Assembly (NCBI GenBank): GCA_021780755.1
Contig: JAJXYF010000013.1
Coordinates: forward strand, 55,332-119,331
Reading direction: 5' to 3'
From: Deltaproteobacteria bacterium
Lineage (GTDB): Bacteria; Desulfobacterota; Binatia; Binatales; Binataceae
DNA length: 64,000 bases
Made by a program: the position numbers and the translations under genes. The notes under the pieces are model-generated. The model ran no database searches and was not told the origin of the DNA. It worked only from the letters and a program-made list of their open reading frames with translations. Shown here piece by piece: positions 1-8,605 of this stretch. The first letter of the stretch is position 1, and each line of letters begins with the position of its first letter.

Positions 1-18
1 CATCATTCAGGTTCCACA

Positions 19-105
19 GGGCGCAGCCCGCATCTTCACAAATGGGAAGTCTGAAACCTCTATGAGGTTTCAGAAAGCTATAGGTTTTGAGTTCCTCAAC
101 CACTG
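19..105 (-). repeat. Dispersed intergenic hairpin repeat, copy 1 (3' of the CaiB gene)
   Basis: Contains CTGAAACCTC-TAT-GAGGTTTCAG (51-73); near-identical 87-nt layout to 54236-54322; same family at 15362, 28979 and 51003. Confidence 0.85.
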
Positions 106-122
106 CCTCATGCTCCGATCGC

Positions 123-1361
123 CTATCCCGGATGGGTCTCGGTGACGACGCCTTCGCGCAGCAGCGTTTCGATCTTGTCGGCCGGATAGCCGCATACCGT
201 GCGCAGCACTTCGCTGGTGTTCTCGCCCAGTGCCGCCGCCGGCACCGGATCGGTCGGCGGCGTCTTCGAGAACTTGTGCGGCGACTTGAGCAGCAGCATC
301 TCGGTGCCGTCCGCCGTGGGCACTTTCGCGACCATGCGGCGGCTCAGAATCGGATCGCGCGCGAATTGCCCGACCGAGAGCACGCGCGCCGCGGGCAGCC
401 GCAACTCGTCGGCCATAATCCGGATCGCCGCGTCGTCGTCGGGCAGCGTCGCGAACCATTCCTCGATTATCTGCTTGAGCGCGGCCTGGTTCTCGAAACG
501 GCCGCCGGGCGTTTTGAACTCCTCGATTTCGAGCAGGTCCGCCCGCCCCATCCGCCGCACCAGCGCTTCCCATTGCGGCTCGGTGAAGATGCCGATGCCG
601 ATATAGCCGTCCTTCGACTTGAACACGCCGTAAGGGAACGCGCCGGTGCGCTGAGTGCCGCCGCGCTGCGGATCGAGTTCGCCGCCGGAGGTGCTGAACG
701 CCGCCAGTTGCCAGTCGTGCGAGTTGTAGGTGCAATCGACCAGCGCGAGATCGATATGCTGTCCCTCGCCGGTGCGCGCGCGATGGAACAGGGCCGCCGA
801 GATCGCGCCAAACGCGTTCACCGCCGTCATGTGGTCGGCGATCGCCGACGCCGGATATACCGGATGGCCGTCGGGTTCGCCGATCATGTGCAGGAAACCG
901 CCCGCCGCCAGCGCCACCAGGTCGTTGCCGATCCGCTGCGCGTGCGGACTGTCCTGCCCGTAGGTCGAGACCGAGCACATCACGATGTTCGGATTGACCG
1001 CCGCGATGTCGCCGTAGCCGAGCCCATAGCGCTGGAGCACGCCGGGCGTATAGTTCTCGAGCAGGACATCGGCGCTCTTCGCCAGGTCCTTGACCACGGC
1101 GGCGCCAGCGGCGCGTTTGAAGTCGATACAGACGCAGCGCTTGCCGCGATTGTGCATCGCGAAGTAGGTCGCCGCCGCGCCCTTGCGGCCGTCGCCCGCG
1201 CTGAAACGCAACCGTCGCGAGCCCTCGCCGCTCGGCGGCAGTTCGACCTTGATTACCTCGGCGCCGAGATCGACGAACAGCCGCGTCGCGACCGGCCCGG
1301 CGAGGTACTGCGTTACGTCAATTATCCGAACGCCTTCGAAGATGCGCTTGTGTGGGGCCAT
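123..1361 (-). CDS. CaiB/BaiF (family III) CoA-transferase
   Basis: 412-aa ORF; FEGVRIIDVTQYLAGPVATRLFVDLGAEVIKVE N-terminus typical of CoA-transferase family III. Confidence 0.93.
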   Translation of the reverse strand: MAPHKRIFEGVRIIDVTQYLAGPVATRLFVDLGAEVIKVELPPSGEGSRRLRFSAGDGRKGAAATYFAMHNRGKRCVCIDFKRAAGAAVVKDLAKSADVLLENYTPGVLQRYGLGYGDIAAVNPNIVMCSVSTYGQDSPHAQRIGNDLVALAAGGFLHMIGEPDGHPVYPASAIADHMTAVNAFGAISAALFHRARTGEGQHIDLALVDCTYNSHDWQLAAFSTSGGELDPQRGGTQRTGAFPYGVFKSKDGYIGIGIFTEPQWEALVRRMGRADLLEIEEFKTPGGRFENQAALKQIIEEWFATLPDDDAAIRIMADELRLPAARVLSVGQFARDPILSRRMVAKVPTADGTEMLLLKSPHKFSKTPPTDPVPAAALGENTSEVLRTVCGYPADKIETLLREGVVTETHPG

Positions 1362-1743
1362 CGCGAGGATCCTTTCATGCCGCGGCGATTGCCGCGCGCA
1401 CCGGCCTTGAATCGTTGAAACAGATCACTCGGCGGCGATGCGCGGCGGGTTGCGCCCACGGTTAACACAAATCCAAATGATTCGGTTAGCGCGTCGCCGA
1501 CGCTCGCGCGCGCCCCGCAGTGGTGCGCCGCCTTCATTGCGAAGTGCGGACGCGGCGCGGATGAGCATACGGACGAGGTGCGGATAAGAAGGACTTCATC
1601 CGTTCGCGATTTGCATCGGCGGACGGCCAGGGCGGGCGGCGCGGAGCGTAGCGTGGAGCGCGGCGGTGCGGGTGGTGGACCGATGCGAGAGGTTAGCCGG
1701 GCTTTACGCTAGAGCGGAAGGGTGTTGATGCGGCGGCGGGTAG

Positions 1744-1751
1744 GAAACCTT
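1744..1751. repeat. Left 8-bp target site duplication (GAAACCTT) of IS element A
   Basis: GAAACCTT at 1744-1751 and 5319-5326 immediately outside the inverted repeats. Confidence 0.93.
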
Positions 1752-1878
1752 GGAGATTATGCTAATGTTGACTCCAAATCCCGAATTTCATAAGGTTGTG
1801 CTACGTGACAGGCCGGTTAATCATGGCAAAGCTGTTTATCGAAGGCGACGATGCTTCGACGGAGATGAGCCTGAAATT

Positions 1879-3438
1879 ATGGCCAAACGTGTAACGCTTG
1901 ATGCGATGATCCCGCGCGAGGATTTTGCAGTCGAAGCAGAAGATCGGACCGCCGAAATTCTGTTCGGAGATTTCCCGATCAGTTATCTATTGCCGGAATC
2001 TCCGATTTTCAAATTGTTGCGTAAACCAGACTTTCAGAGAGAAACGAACCACTGGAGTCCAGAACAGGTTGCAACCTTTGTCGCGAGTTTTCTGGACAAT
2101 GAAGTAATACCCTCATTGATCCTTTGGAAGTCTAGGAGCTTTATTTTCGTAATCGATGGCGGTCATCGATTAAGCGCGCTTCGAGCTTGGGCGCTGGACG
2201 ATTATGGTGCGGGCGCTCATTCGAGCGTGTTCTTTGGCACCAACATTTCGAAACAGCAGATAGCTGTCGCTAAAAAGACCCAGAGGGCATTGGAAGATAG
2301 TGTCGGTCGTTATACAGCCCTGAGCGACCTAGTTGGCAAAAAGGTAGGCGACGAACTAAAGCAGAGTCGAGCTACGCGGCTATTTACCAGAAGTATCCCG
2401 GTACAGTGGATTCAGGGCAGTGCGGCAGTAGCTGAAACCTCGTTCTTCAAGATCAATACCCAGGGAACCCCACTTGACGAAACTGAAGAAATGCTCATCA
2501 GAAACAGAGACAAACCTATCGCGATCGCTGCAAGAGCGATAGTTCGCGGTGGGACGGGCCATCAGTACTGGTCGTCGTTTCCAGAACCGCAGAAGACGAC
2601 AATCGCAGATCTGGCGACTAGAGCCAATGAAATCCTTTTTGAACCCGAAGCGGACGTGCCCATCAAAACAATCGACGTTCCATTGGGCGGCTCTGCGTCT
2701 CCAGTAGACGCCTTGGCCCTCTTGATTGAATTTCTCACGTTAGCGGGAACTCGCGACCAGGTGCCTAAAGGCATCGCCGAATACGCCGCTGATGATAAGA
2801 ACGGTGCAGTAACAATTGGGGTTATCGAGAAATCGCTAGAAATCGTGAATCGGATAACCGGCAACGGCCCAGCAAGTTTAGGGCTCCATCCTGCGGTCTA
2901 CTTTTACAACGAGAAAGGAAAATATAGTCGATTCCTTTTCCTCGGAATGATTCGTCTGATAACAGAGCGTGTTCGTAACAACGATGATGGTTTCTTCAAA
3001 AAATTCACGTATGCGCGCGCTAAAGTCGAACGATTCTTGATTGAAAACAAATCTCTAATCGGCGTCATCTTGCAGAATTTGGGTAAATACAAACGCGTGC
3101 CCAAGATGCACGATCTCTTTGCCTTTCTCATAAAGGAAGTAACGGATGGGAAGGAATTGAAGCCAGAAGATGCCATCAAGGAATTGGGGCTCAAAGGACG
3201 AATTTTTGATATTGTAGGCTCGTCGACAAAAAAGGAATTTTCCGATGATGCCAAATCAATAATCCGAGTAAGAGAGGAGTTAAAGAAAGCCCTTATATGC
3301 CCCATTTGCCAGGGCCTTCTCGATATAAGAAAATCCGTGCAGTTCGATCACGTTGTGCGAGTTCGAGAAGGCGGACTGAGCGATCCTGAGAACGGTGCTC
3401 TAGTGCATCCATATTGTAATAGCGGAATCAAAAACTGA
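1879..3438 (+). CDS. Cargo protein: DUF262/DGQHR(ParB-like) N-terminal domain plus C-terminal HNH endonuclease motif
   Basis: FVIDGGHRLSALRAW motif in N-terminal half; C-terminal CPICQG...FDHVVRVREGGLSDPENGALVHPYCNS HNH signature; in-frame ATG at 1879 (ORF track opens at 1750 inside the IR). Confidence 0.8.
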   Translation: MAKRVTLDAMIPREDFAVEAEDRTAEILFGDFPISYLLPESPIFKLLRKPDFQRETNHWSPEQVATFVASFLDNEVIPSLILWKSRSFIFVIDGGHRLSALRAWALDDYGAGAHSSVFFGTNISKQQIAVAKKTQRALEDSVGRYTALSDLVGKKVGDELKQSRATRLFTRSIPVQWIQGSAAVAETSFFKINTQGTPLDETEEMLIRNRDKPIAIAARAIVRGGTGHQYWSSFPEPQKTTIADLATRANEILFEPEADVPIKTIDVPLGGSASPVDALALLIEFLTLAGTRDQVPKGIAEYAADDKNGAVTIGVIEKSLEIVNRITGNGPASLGLHPAVYFYNEKGKYSRFLFLGMIRLITERVRNNDDGFFKKFTYARAKVERFLIENKSLIGVILQNLGKYKRVPKMHDLFAFLIKEVTDGKELKPEDAIKELGLKGRIFDIVGSSTKKEFSDDAKSIIRVREELKKALICPICQGLLDIRKSVQFDHVVRVREGGLSDPENGALVHPYCNSGIKN

Positions 3439-3444
3439 ATCCCG

Positions 3445-3714
3445 TTATGGCGGCAAGTTGAAACCGAATTCTATCGGATCGATGCGAAGCTGATCGCAGA
3501 TTGACTGAATCTCGGAAGGTGCCATGAGGGCCGAATCATTCAATTCGTCCATTATGGCATCCCAAGGTAACGAGGAATCGGGATTGTCGCGCTCGAAATA
3601 GATTTTCGGGCGAGATGATTTGACGTTGACTAATTTGCCGTACCGACATCCTAGCCACAGGACATGATCGCGGAATTCCCGAAACGTGGTTTCGCGAGCG
3701 ACAGGGACGGGCAC
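3445..3714 (-). CDS. Small protein, candidate HicA-like partner
   Basis: 89 aa, 11 bp downstream of the HicB-like ORF on the same strand; TFREFRDHVLWLGC...PKIYFERDNPDSS pattern; family assignment by eye only. Confidence 0.45.
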   Translation of the reverse strand: MPVPVARETTFREFRDHVLWLGCRYGKLVNVKSSRPKIYFERDNPDSSLPWDAIMDELNDSALMAPSEIQSICDQLRIDPIEFGFNLPP

Positions 3715-3725
3715 GGCACGCGTAT

Positions 3726-4046
3726 CTACGCTGCCTGCGCGTACTGACGGGGGTGCACAGTAAGATCGCGCCCTAGTCCTTCTTCATCAAGAAAATCGAG
3801 AGGCAGAGGTTTAGCGTGTTCGTATGCTTGCCAATACCATTCGGGTGCGCGCCGCTTCCCCTCGAATGGCGAACGTCCGCGTTTGGCGTCCAATGCCAAT
3901 TGGCCCTCTACCGTGGCTTTGAGAGCGCGCCATGCAGCCTTGATGTTTTGTTCCTGAGCGGCAATGTTTGTCTCAAGCCAAAGCGCAACCCACAGATTGC
4001 CCTCTTTCAGGAAAAGGACGCTTCGTTGTCCGGGCAGATCGTCCAT
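3726..4046 (-). CDS. HicB-like antitoxin-type protein
   Basis: 106 aa; LWVALWLETNIAAQEQNIKAAWRALKATVEGQLALDAKRGRSPF...APEWYWQAYEHA resembles HicB-like domain followed by the GR-PF..PAP..YW tail. Confidence 0.6.
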   Translation of the reverse strand: MDDLPGQRSVLFLKEGNLWVALWLETNIAAQEQNIKAAWRALKATVEGQLALDAKRGRSPFEGKRRAPEWYWQAYEHAKPLPLDFLDEEGLGRDLTVHPRQYAQAA

Positions 4047-4133
4047 TTTTTGCGCTCCTTTGGATTGGGCTCACTTCATATCGTGATGCCCGTCTACCAC
4101 CATTATAGGGGATGGCGCAAGAAATGATGCAAA

Positions 4134-4280
4134 CTATTTGGAAGTCGGTTTAGCCTTAGGCTTCTTCTGACCAGCGGACGTTAGCACGTTGATTACCTTT
4201 TTTAGCTTTTCTGGATCGACGTGCTTTAGTTCTTCGCGCAACTTCTCGTCTGCTTCCCGTGTCTTTTCGGTAATAGCCAC
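4134..4280 (-). CDS. Short ORF (48 aa, GTG start), MAITEKTREADEKLREELKHVDPEKLKKVINVLTSAGQKKPKAKPTSK
   Basis: Read from the minus strand between transposase A and the HicB-like gene; not in the ORF track because of its length; charged helical composition. Confidence 0.45.
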   Translation of the reverse strand: MAITEKTREADEKLREELKHVDPEKLKKVINVLTSAGQKKPKAKPTSK

Positions 4281-4312
4281 GCTTCCATTTTAGCGCGGCG
4301 AGGTTCGGCCGC

Positions 4313-5266
4313 CTAGCGATCGACAGATTGAAGCATTTTCTCGAACATCTCAGGGTCTTTCCTGTGGTTGAAGCGGAACGAGAATTCGTTCAGATAGAGC
4401 GGCAGATACGCATCCGAGACGTGGTGATATGAGCCGAGAATCCCGCGCTTGAGCAAGCTCCAGAACGATTCAATCGTGTTCGTGCCGACAGTGCCGACAA
4501 CGTACTGATGCTGCTTGTGGTTAACGGTCTTGTGCTCATAACCGTACTTCTTCAAATTCCGATAGCCCGGATGCTCATCGGTCGCGACCAGGCGGGCGCG
4601 CGTCGATACTGCCTGCTTCACGAAGTCTTCCTGAGTCCGGAAACCGAGTCCGTCAACGGCTTTGCAGATCACGTTCCCCTTGCGGGCGATCGCGCCGATG
4701 ACGGTCGCCTTCTGTGCGTGCGCGCCAGCCTTTCCAAGCCGCTTATCCCAATGTTTGTTTTCTTCGATTCCGCCAATGTAGGTTTCATCGATTTCAACTT
4801 CGCCGCCGTCGCTTCCCAAGGGCGGAATGACATCGCCCTGCATCGCGGCTCGCAAGCGCATCGCGACGTACCACGTCGTCCGATAGGCGTGCGTGGAATC
4901 TTCCCCGAAGATGACGCGATGAAGCTGTAGAGCGCTGATTCCTTTCTTCGCGGTCAGAATCAGATAGCCGATCTTAAACCACAGCTTGAGCGGGATTTTC
5001 GTATTCTCAAATATCGTGTGCGTGATGACTGAGAATCGATAGCCGCCGTTCTTCGCGCACGTCAGGACTTCGCCAGTCTGGTCGTCCATCGTCTGCGCGC
5101 CGCTCTTGCAGACCCAGTGATACGGCTTCGAGGGCATCGCCCAGACCTTGACGCTACCGCAGCGAGGGCATTTTACGACGCCATCCGGCCACCGCTGAGC
5201 CATTATCGCCTTCTTGCAGGCGTCTTCGTCGGGAAGCAGGGCATCGAATTCAGCTAACGTCTTCAT
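4313..5266 (-). CDS. IS1595-family (ISXO2-like) DDE transposase, element A
   Basis: N-terminal zinc ribbon (CPRCGS...), GEVEIDETYIGG, ATDEHPGYRNL, NTIESFWSLLKRGILGSYHHVS..LPLYLNEFSFRFNHR. Confidence 0.95.
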   Translation of the reverse strand: MKTLAEFDALLPDEDACKKAIMAQRWPDGVVKCPRCGSVKVWAMPSKPYHWVCKSGAQTMDDQTGEVLTCAKNGGYRFSVITHTIFENTKIPLKLWFKIGYLILTAKKGISALQLHRVIFGEDSTHAYRTTWYVAMRLRAAMQGDVIPPLGSDGGEVEIDETYIGGIEENKHWDKRLGKAGAHAQKATVIGAIARKGNVICKAVDGLGFRTQEDFVKQAVSTRARLVATDEHPGYRNLKKYGYEHKTVNHKQHQYVVGTVGTNTIESFWSLLKRGILGSYHHVSDAYLPLYLNEFSFRFNHRKDPEMFEKMLQSVDR

Positions 5267-5318
5267 GCCTTAAATAATAGCGAATTCGGGATTTGGAGTC
5301 AACATTAGCATAACTCCC

Positions 5319-5326
5319 GAAACCTT
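5319..5326. repeat. Right 8-bp TSD of element A
   Basis: GAAACCTT, identical to 1744-1751. Confidence 0.93.
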
Positions 5327-5340
5327 TACACGAAGGAGAG

Positions 5341-5370
5341 GCGAAGATGTTTCACGTGAAACATCTTCGC
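5341..5370. promoter_or_regulatory. parS-type centromere site (16-bp core 5348-5363) in a 30-bp perfect palindrome
   Basis: GCGAAGATGTTTCACGTGAAACATCTTCGC is self-complementary over 30 nt; core TGTTTCACGTGAAACA equals the canonical ParB-binding consensus TGTTNCACGTGAAACA. Confidence 0.85.
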
Positions 5371-5374
5371 GGTC

Positions 5375-5390
5375 TGTTTGCCGTGAAACA
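5375..5390. promoter_or_regulatory. Second parS-like site (14/16)
   Basis: TGTTTGCCGTGAAACA, two mismatches to TGTTTCACGTGAAACA; overlaps the left TSD of element B. Confidence 0.5.
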
Positions 5391-5393
5391 GTT
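5386..5393. repeat. TSD AAACAGTT, left of element B
   Basis: AAACAGTT at 5386-5393, 7581-7588 and 9688-9695. Confidence 0.92.
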
Positions 5394-5432
5394 GGCGATT
5401 GTAACGGACTTGACACCATTGCTCGGAAGTCC

Positions 5433-6353
5433 CTATTCTGGCTGCGACAGGCCGGTATTTATGGGGTCGTTATTCTGCTTGTGGTAGTTGTACTCTTTGG
5501 GACCGAGAAAAAAGGCTATGCCGTACCTCAACTGATAACGTCTGGGCAGATAGAACATCGCAAACCCGGTCTCATAGGAGTTCTCGAATATATCCGTATA
5601 ACGAATGATTCCGTACACAGCCAAGGTCACCAGCGATTCTTGGATGCGCGCGGCGTCGCGCTCCGGCAGAAAGAGGACGATTTTCCCGTCTCTATACCGA
5701 ATAAAGCAGTCCGCTGCGTCACCTGCGCCTATAACGGTCTGCTTGATTGGCATAGGGCTGCATTCTCGAAAGTCTGGCGGCAGCGGCAACTCGTCTACCA
5801 GCCGGAGGTCCCCTATAAATTCGGTTATTATCGCGGGACCCTTCCCGCAATTTCTAATTTTCAATTCCACGAGCGTCGCGTCCAAATAGTAATCCGCCCG
5901 GTCGTTGATGTTTCGTCCCACGAATGCCTCGGCGATCAGCAACGGCCTGTCGGCTTGCAGGGCCAATTTAGCGGCTTTCGCGCTGTCGTTCGCCGCCTGC
6001 GCCGCTTTACGGGTAGCCCATGCAGCGAGTCCGCTGGCACCGAATTGAAGGAAGGCCGCGAGGACAAGGAGCCTAGTCAGTCCGGCAATTTTCTCTTCTA
6101 TCCTTGTCTGCTCATCGGGCTTGGGGCTGAGGTTGTCGCGTATTGGGGTTTGTGTCTTTGGAGTGCTGGTAGACGTCGGATGGCTGGCATTCTGCTCAGT
6201 TACTCGCTGGGTAGTCTCTGGGTGGCTCTGAACGCCGCCGCCTTCAGTTCCTGGTGGGCTTGGATTTGGCCTTGGGCTTGGTTGTGGGGTTGGGCTTCCG
6301 GCGCTTAGGAGTAAGGCCGATGCGACAAGGATCGATGAGGCCAAACGCCTCAT
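5433..6353 (-). CDS. Cargo protein B: membrane-anchored protein of unknown function
   Basis: 306 aa; hydrophobic N-terminus, Pro/Ser/Thr-rich linker, TM (LTRLLVLAAFLQFGASGLAAWA), then ADRPLLIAEAFVG..LKIRNCGKGPAIITEF domain; TAATG overlap with the upstream small ORF. Confidence 0.75.
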   Translation of the reverse strand: MRRLASSILVASALLLSAGSPTPQPSPRPNPSPPGTEGGGVQSHPETTQRVTEQNASHPTSTSTPKTQTPIRDNLSPKPDEQTRIEEKIAGLTRLLVLAAFLQFGASGLAAWATRKAAQAANDSAKAAKLALQADRPLLIAEAFVGRNINDRADYYLDATLVELKIRNCGKGPAIITEFIGDLRLVDELPLPPDFRECSPMPIKQTVIGAGDAADCFIRYRDGKIVLFLPERDAARIQESLVTLAVYGIIRYTDIFENSYETGFAMFYLPRRYQLRYGIAFFLGPKEYNYHKQNNDPINTGLSQPE

Positions 6354-6499
6354 TAGGGCTTTCTCGTCTTTCCCCGTTTAGTGCGACGGGTCTTTCGTTG
6401 CGCTGGATTCACTGGCGGAGTCTTGAGCATGCGTTTCAGTGCATCCTCAAAGGTTAGCGGATGAAGCACGATAGGCTTGTCATCTTCTTTTTTTGGCAT
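6353..6499 (-). CDS. Small cargo ORF B (48 aa), MPKKEDDKPIVLHPLTFEDALKRMLKTPPVNPAQRKTRRTKRGKTRKP
   Basis: ATG at 6499-6497, stop TAA overlaps next ATG (TAATG) at 6355-6351; basic C-terminus; missed by the 60-aa cutoff. Confidence 0.65.
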   Translation of the reverse strand: MPKKEDDKPIVLHPLTFEDALKRMLKTPPVNPAQRKTRRTKRGKTRKP

Positions 6500-6596
6500 G
6501 TTTCCACCAATGGCGTGGTCGTGCAAAGCCGAACTCCAATTGCTTTGGTCTGGTCTGGCGATGCAGAAGCGCCCGCCAGCTCGGGCGCTTCAGCAT
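6480..6596 (-). CDS. Micro-ORF B (38 aa) overlapping the transposase stop: MLKRPSWRALLHRQTRPKQLEFGFARPRHWWKHAKKRR
   Basis: Same position and sequence pattern as the micro-ORF in element C (MLKRPNWRMLLHHSSKPTQLDLFPRARRYC). Confidence 0.45.
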   Translation of the reverse strand: MLKRPSWRALLHRQTRPKQLEFGFARPRHWWKHAKKRR

Positions 6597-6597
6597 C
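6560..6597. other. Conserved hairpin at the 3' end of transposase B
   Basis: GATGC-A-GAAGCGCCCG-CCAGCT-CGGGCGCTTC-A-GCATC; counterpart at 8568-8605 with structure-preserving substitutions. Confidence 0.6.
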
Positions 6598-7528
6598 CTG
6601 CTATTGCTGCCTTGAAAATGTCAGGGTTCTTACGGTTATTGAAGCGCCACGCGAACTCATTCAGGTAGAGCGGCAGATATTTCTTGGAGACGTTGTGGTA
6701 CGTCCCAATGACGCCGCGCTTCAAGAGCGACCAGAAGTTTTCGATGTTGTTCGTGTGGACGGTGCCACGAACATATTCGCCCGCTTTGTGGTCAACTGTT
6801 TGATGCGGATAGAAGTGCTTCAAGTCGCGATAGCCACCGCTCTCATCGGTCGCGATCAGGCTGACCTTATCCGCGACGGCCTTTTCGACAAACGTGCTAA
6901 GGGTATCGGCGCTCGTATCCTCGATCATCTGGCAGACGACGTTCCCTTTGCGCGCGATCGCGCCGATGACCGTCAGCTTGCCAGTGTTGGCCGCGCCGCC
7001 GCCGTGATATTTGGCGCGCACCTTCGCGTGGCGATTCTTCTGCTTGCCACCGAGAAATGTCTCGTCAACTTCAACTTCGCCCGTCAATTGGGCTTCGTCG
7101 TTGCCGAGCATCGCACGGACGCGGTGGCAGATATAGAAAGCGGTCTTGTACGCGGTTGGCCTGCCGTCTTCTTTGAGCATTCGTTGGACTTGAAGGGCGC
7201 TCATTCCCTTCTTGCTCTGGCAAATCAGGTAGATGACCTCGAACCAGATCGGCAGCGGATAGTTAGTGTTCTCGAACACCGTGCCGACGAGAGCGGAAAA
7301 GCGATAGCCGTTCTTCTTGTGGCATACCGAGACAAGGCCGGTATCCTCGTTCACGCTTTCCTTGCCGCTCTTGCAGACCCAAGTCCAATTGCGCTTCGTG
7401 ATCTTGAATACCTTGTCATTGCCGCATCGCGGACAGCGCACGCCGTCAGGCCAGCGCATCTCAACGAGCAACCCCATGCAGGCTTCTTGAGTGTTGTACT
7501 GTTCGTGAATCTGTCGAAGGCTGATCAT
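6590..7528 (-). CDS. IS1595-family transposase, element B
   Basis: CPRCGNDK zinc ribbon, GEVEVDETFLGGKQKNRH, ATDESGGYRDLKHF, NNIENFWSLLKRGVIGTYHNVS. Confidence 0.95.
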   Translation of the reverse strand: MISLRQIHEQYNTQEACMGLLVEMRWPDGVRCPRCGNDKVFKITKRNWTWVCKSGKESVNEDTGLVSVCHKKNGYRFSALVGTVFENTNYPLPIWFEVIYLICQSKKGMSALQVQRMLKEDGRPTAYKTAFYICHRVRAMLGNDEAQLTGEVEVDETFLGGKQKNRHAKVRAKYHGGGAANTGKLTVIGAIARKGNVVCQMIEDTSADTLSTFVEKAVADKVSLIATDESGGYRDLKHFYPHQTVDHKAGEYVRGTVHTNNIENFWSLLKRGVIGTYHNVSKKYLPLYLNEFAWRFNNRKNPDIFKAAIAGC

Positions 7529-7580
7529 GAACTGACTTTACACCCATTTCGCGCGTGGTGTCAAGTCCGTTACAATCGCC

Positions 7581-7588
7581 AAACAGTT
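7581..7588. repeat. Shared TSD AAACAGTT between elements B and C
   Basis: Third identical copy of AAACAGTT, exactly between the two IS ends. Confidence 0.92.
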
Positions 7589-7621
7589 GGCGATTATGCC
7601 AGACTTGACTAACAACCGTTC

Positions 7622-8575
7622 GTGCGCTATATCTTTTATATGGACACGAAAGTCGAGGCTGGCGAACCGAAAATCACCCGACAGATGACGCTGGCGGAGT
7701 TTGATCGGATGTTTCCCGATGAAACGTCCTGCAAGTCGTACCTGATGGCACAACGCTGGCCGAAAGGCGTGCGCTGCCCGCGCTGCGGCAATGAGAAGGT
7801 TTACGCCAACAAGACGCGGCCGTTTACTTGGCAGTGCATGAAGTGCGGAGCGGCGAAGCGGACGCCTTATCGGTTCTCGGTGACGGTCGGGACGATCTTT
7901 GAGAATACGAACTATCCGCTTCTGGTCTGGTTCAAGGTTCTCTACTTGATGCTGACGAGCAAGAAAGGCATCAGCGCGCTCCAAATCCATCGGATGATCG
8001 GAAGCGGCTCGTATCGCACCGCTTGGTTCATGTGCCATCGCTTGCGCGCCGGAATGGCCGAACCTGAGTTTCGTCAACTCATGGGAATCGTTGAAGTCGA
8101 TGAAACCTATATCGGCGGCAAGCAGAAGAATCGGCACGCGGACGTGCGCGCCAAGTATCACGGTGGTGGTGCGGCCAATACGGGCAAAGCTACAGTCATC
8201 GGCGCGATCTCGCGCAAGGGCAATGTCGTTTGCAAGATAATCGAGAACGCCACCGCTGAGACGCTTAGCCACTTTGTCGAAGATACTGTTTCGGATCGCG
8301 TCAGCTTGATAGCCACCGACGAGAGCGGCGGCTATCGCGACTTGAAGCACTTCTATCAGCACAAGTCGGTTGATCATAAGGCGCGCGAGTACGTGCGCGG
8401 CGAGGTTCACACGAACAACATCGAAAACTTCTGGTCGCTCTTGAAGCGCGGCGTCATCGGCACCTACCACAACGTAAGCAAGAAATATCTGCCGCTCTAC
8501 CTGAATGAGTTCGCGTTCCGCCACAACAATCGCAAGAACTCGGACATCTTCGGGAGCGCCGTAGCAGGATGCTGA
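7622..8575 (+). CDS. IS1595-family transposase, element C
   Basis: CPRCGNEKVY..CMKCGAAKRTPYRFS zinc ribbon, GIVEVDETYIGGKQKNRH, ATDESGGYRDLKHF, NNIENFWSLLKRGVIGTYHNVS; start may be the downstream ATG (MTLAEFDRMFPDE). Confidence 0.95.
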   Translation: MRYIFYMDTKVEAGEPKITRQMTLAEFDRMFPDETSCKSYLMAQRWPKGVRCPRCGNEKVYANKTRPFTWQCMKCGAAKRTPYRFSVTVGTIFENTNYPLLVWFKVLYLMLTSKKGISALQIHRMIGSGSYRTAWFMCHRLRAGMAEPEFRQLMGIVEVDETYIGGKQKNRHADVRAKYHGGGAANTGKATVIGAISRKGNVVCKIIENATAETLSHFVEDTVSDRVSLIATDESGGYRDLKHFYQHKSVDHKAREYVRGEVHTNNIENFWSLLKRGVIGTYHNVSKKYLPLYLNEFAFRHNNRKNSDIFGSAVAGC

Positions 8576-8605
8576 AGCGTCCGAACTGGCGGATGCTTCT
8601 GCATC
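8568..8605. other. Conserved hairpin at the 3' end of transposase C
   Basis: GATGC-T-GAAGCGTCCG-AACTGG-CGGATGCTTC-T-GCATC, same 38-nt length as 6560-6597. Confidence 0.6.

Larger units (their letters stand above)
1752..5318. mobile_element. IS1595-family element A with cargo genes (3567 bp)
   Basis: 31-bp perfect inverted repeat (1757-1787 vs 5283-5313; ends GGAGA../GGGAG..), 8-bp TSD GAAACCTT on both sides, IS1595-type transposase inside. Confidence 0.94.
5394..7580. mobile_element. IS1595-family element B with cargo (2187 bp)
   Basis: 25-bp perfect IR GGCGATTGTAACGGACTTGACACCA (5394-5418) vs its complement (7556-7580); TSD AAACAGTT both sides; transposase inside. Confidence 0.95.

Noticed and set aside
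87-1418. Long plus-strand ORFs antisense to the CaiB gene (87-1418) and similar antisense ORFs throughout (e.g. 24298-25326, 30316-31281, 37428-38279)
   Set aside because: Arg/His/Gly/Asp-rich shadow ORFs typical of high-GC DNA opposite genes with clear families
1322-1537. ORF 1322-1537 (-) upstream of the CaiB gene
   Set aside because: Overlaps the CaiB start, biased composition, no domain; probably leader/promoter region
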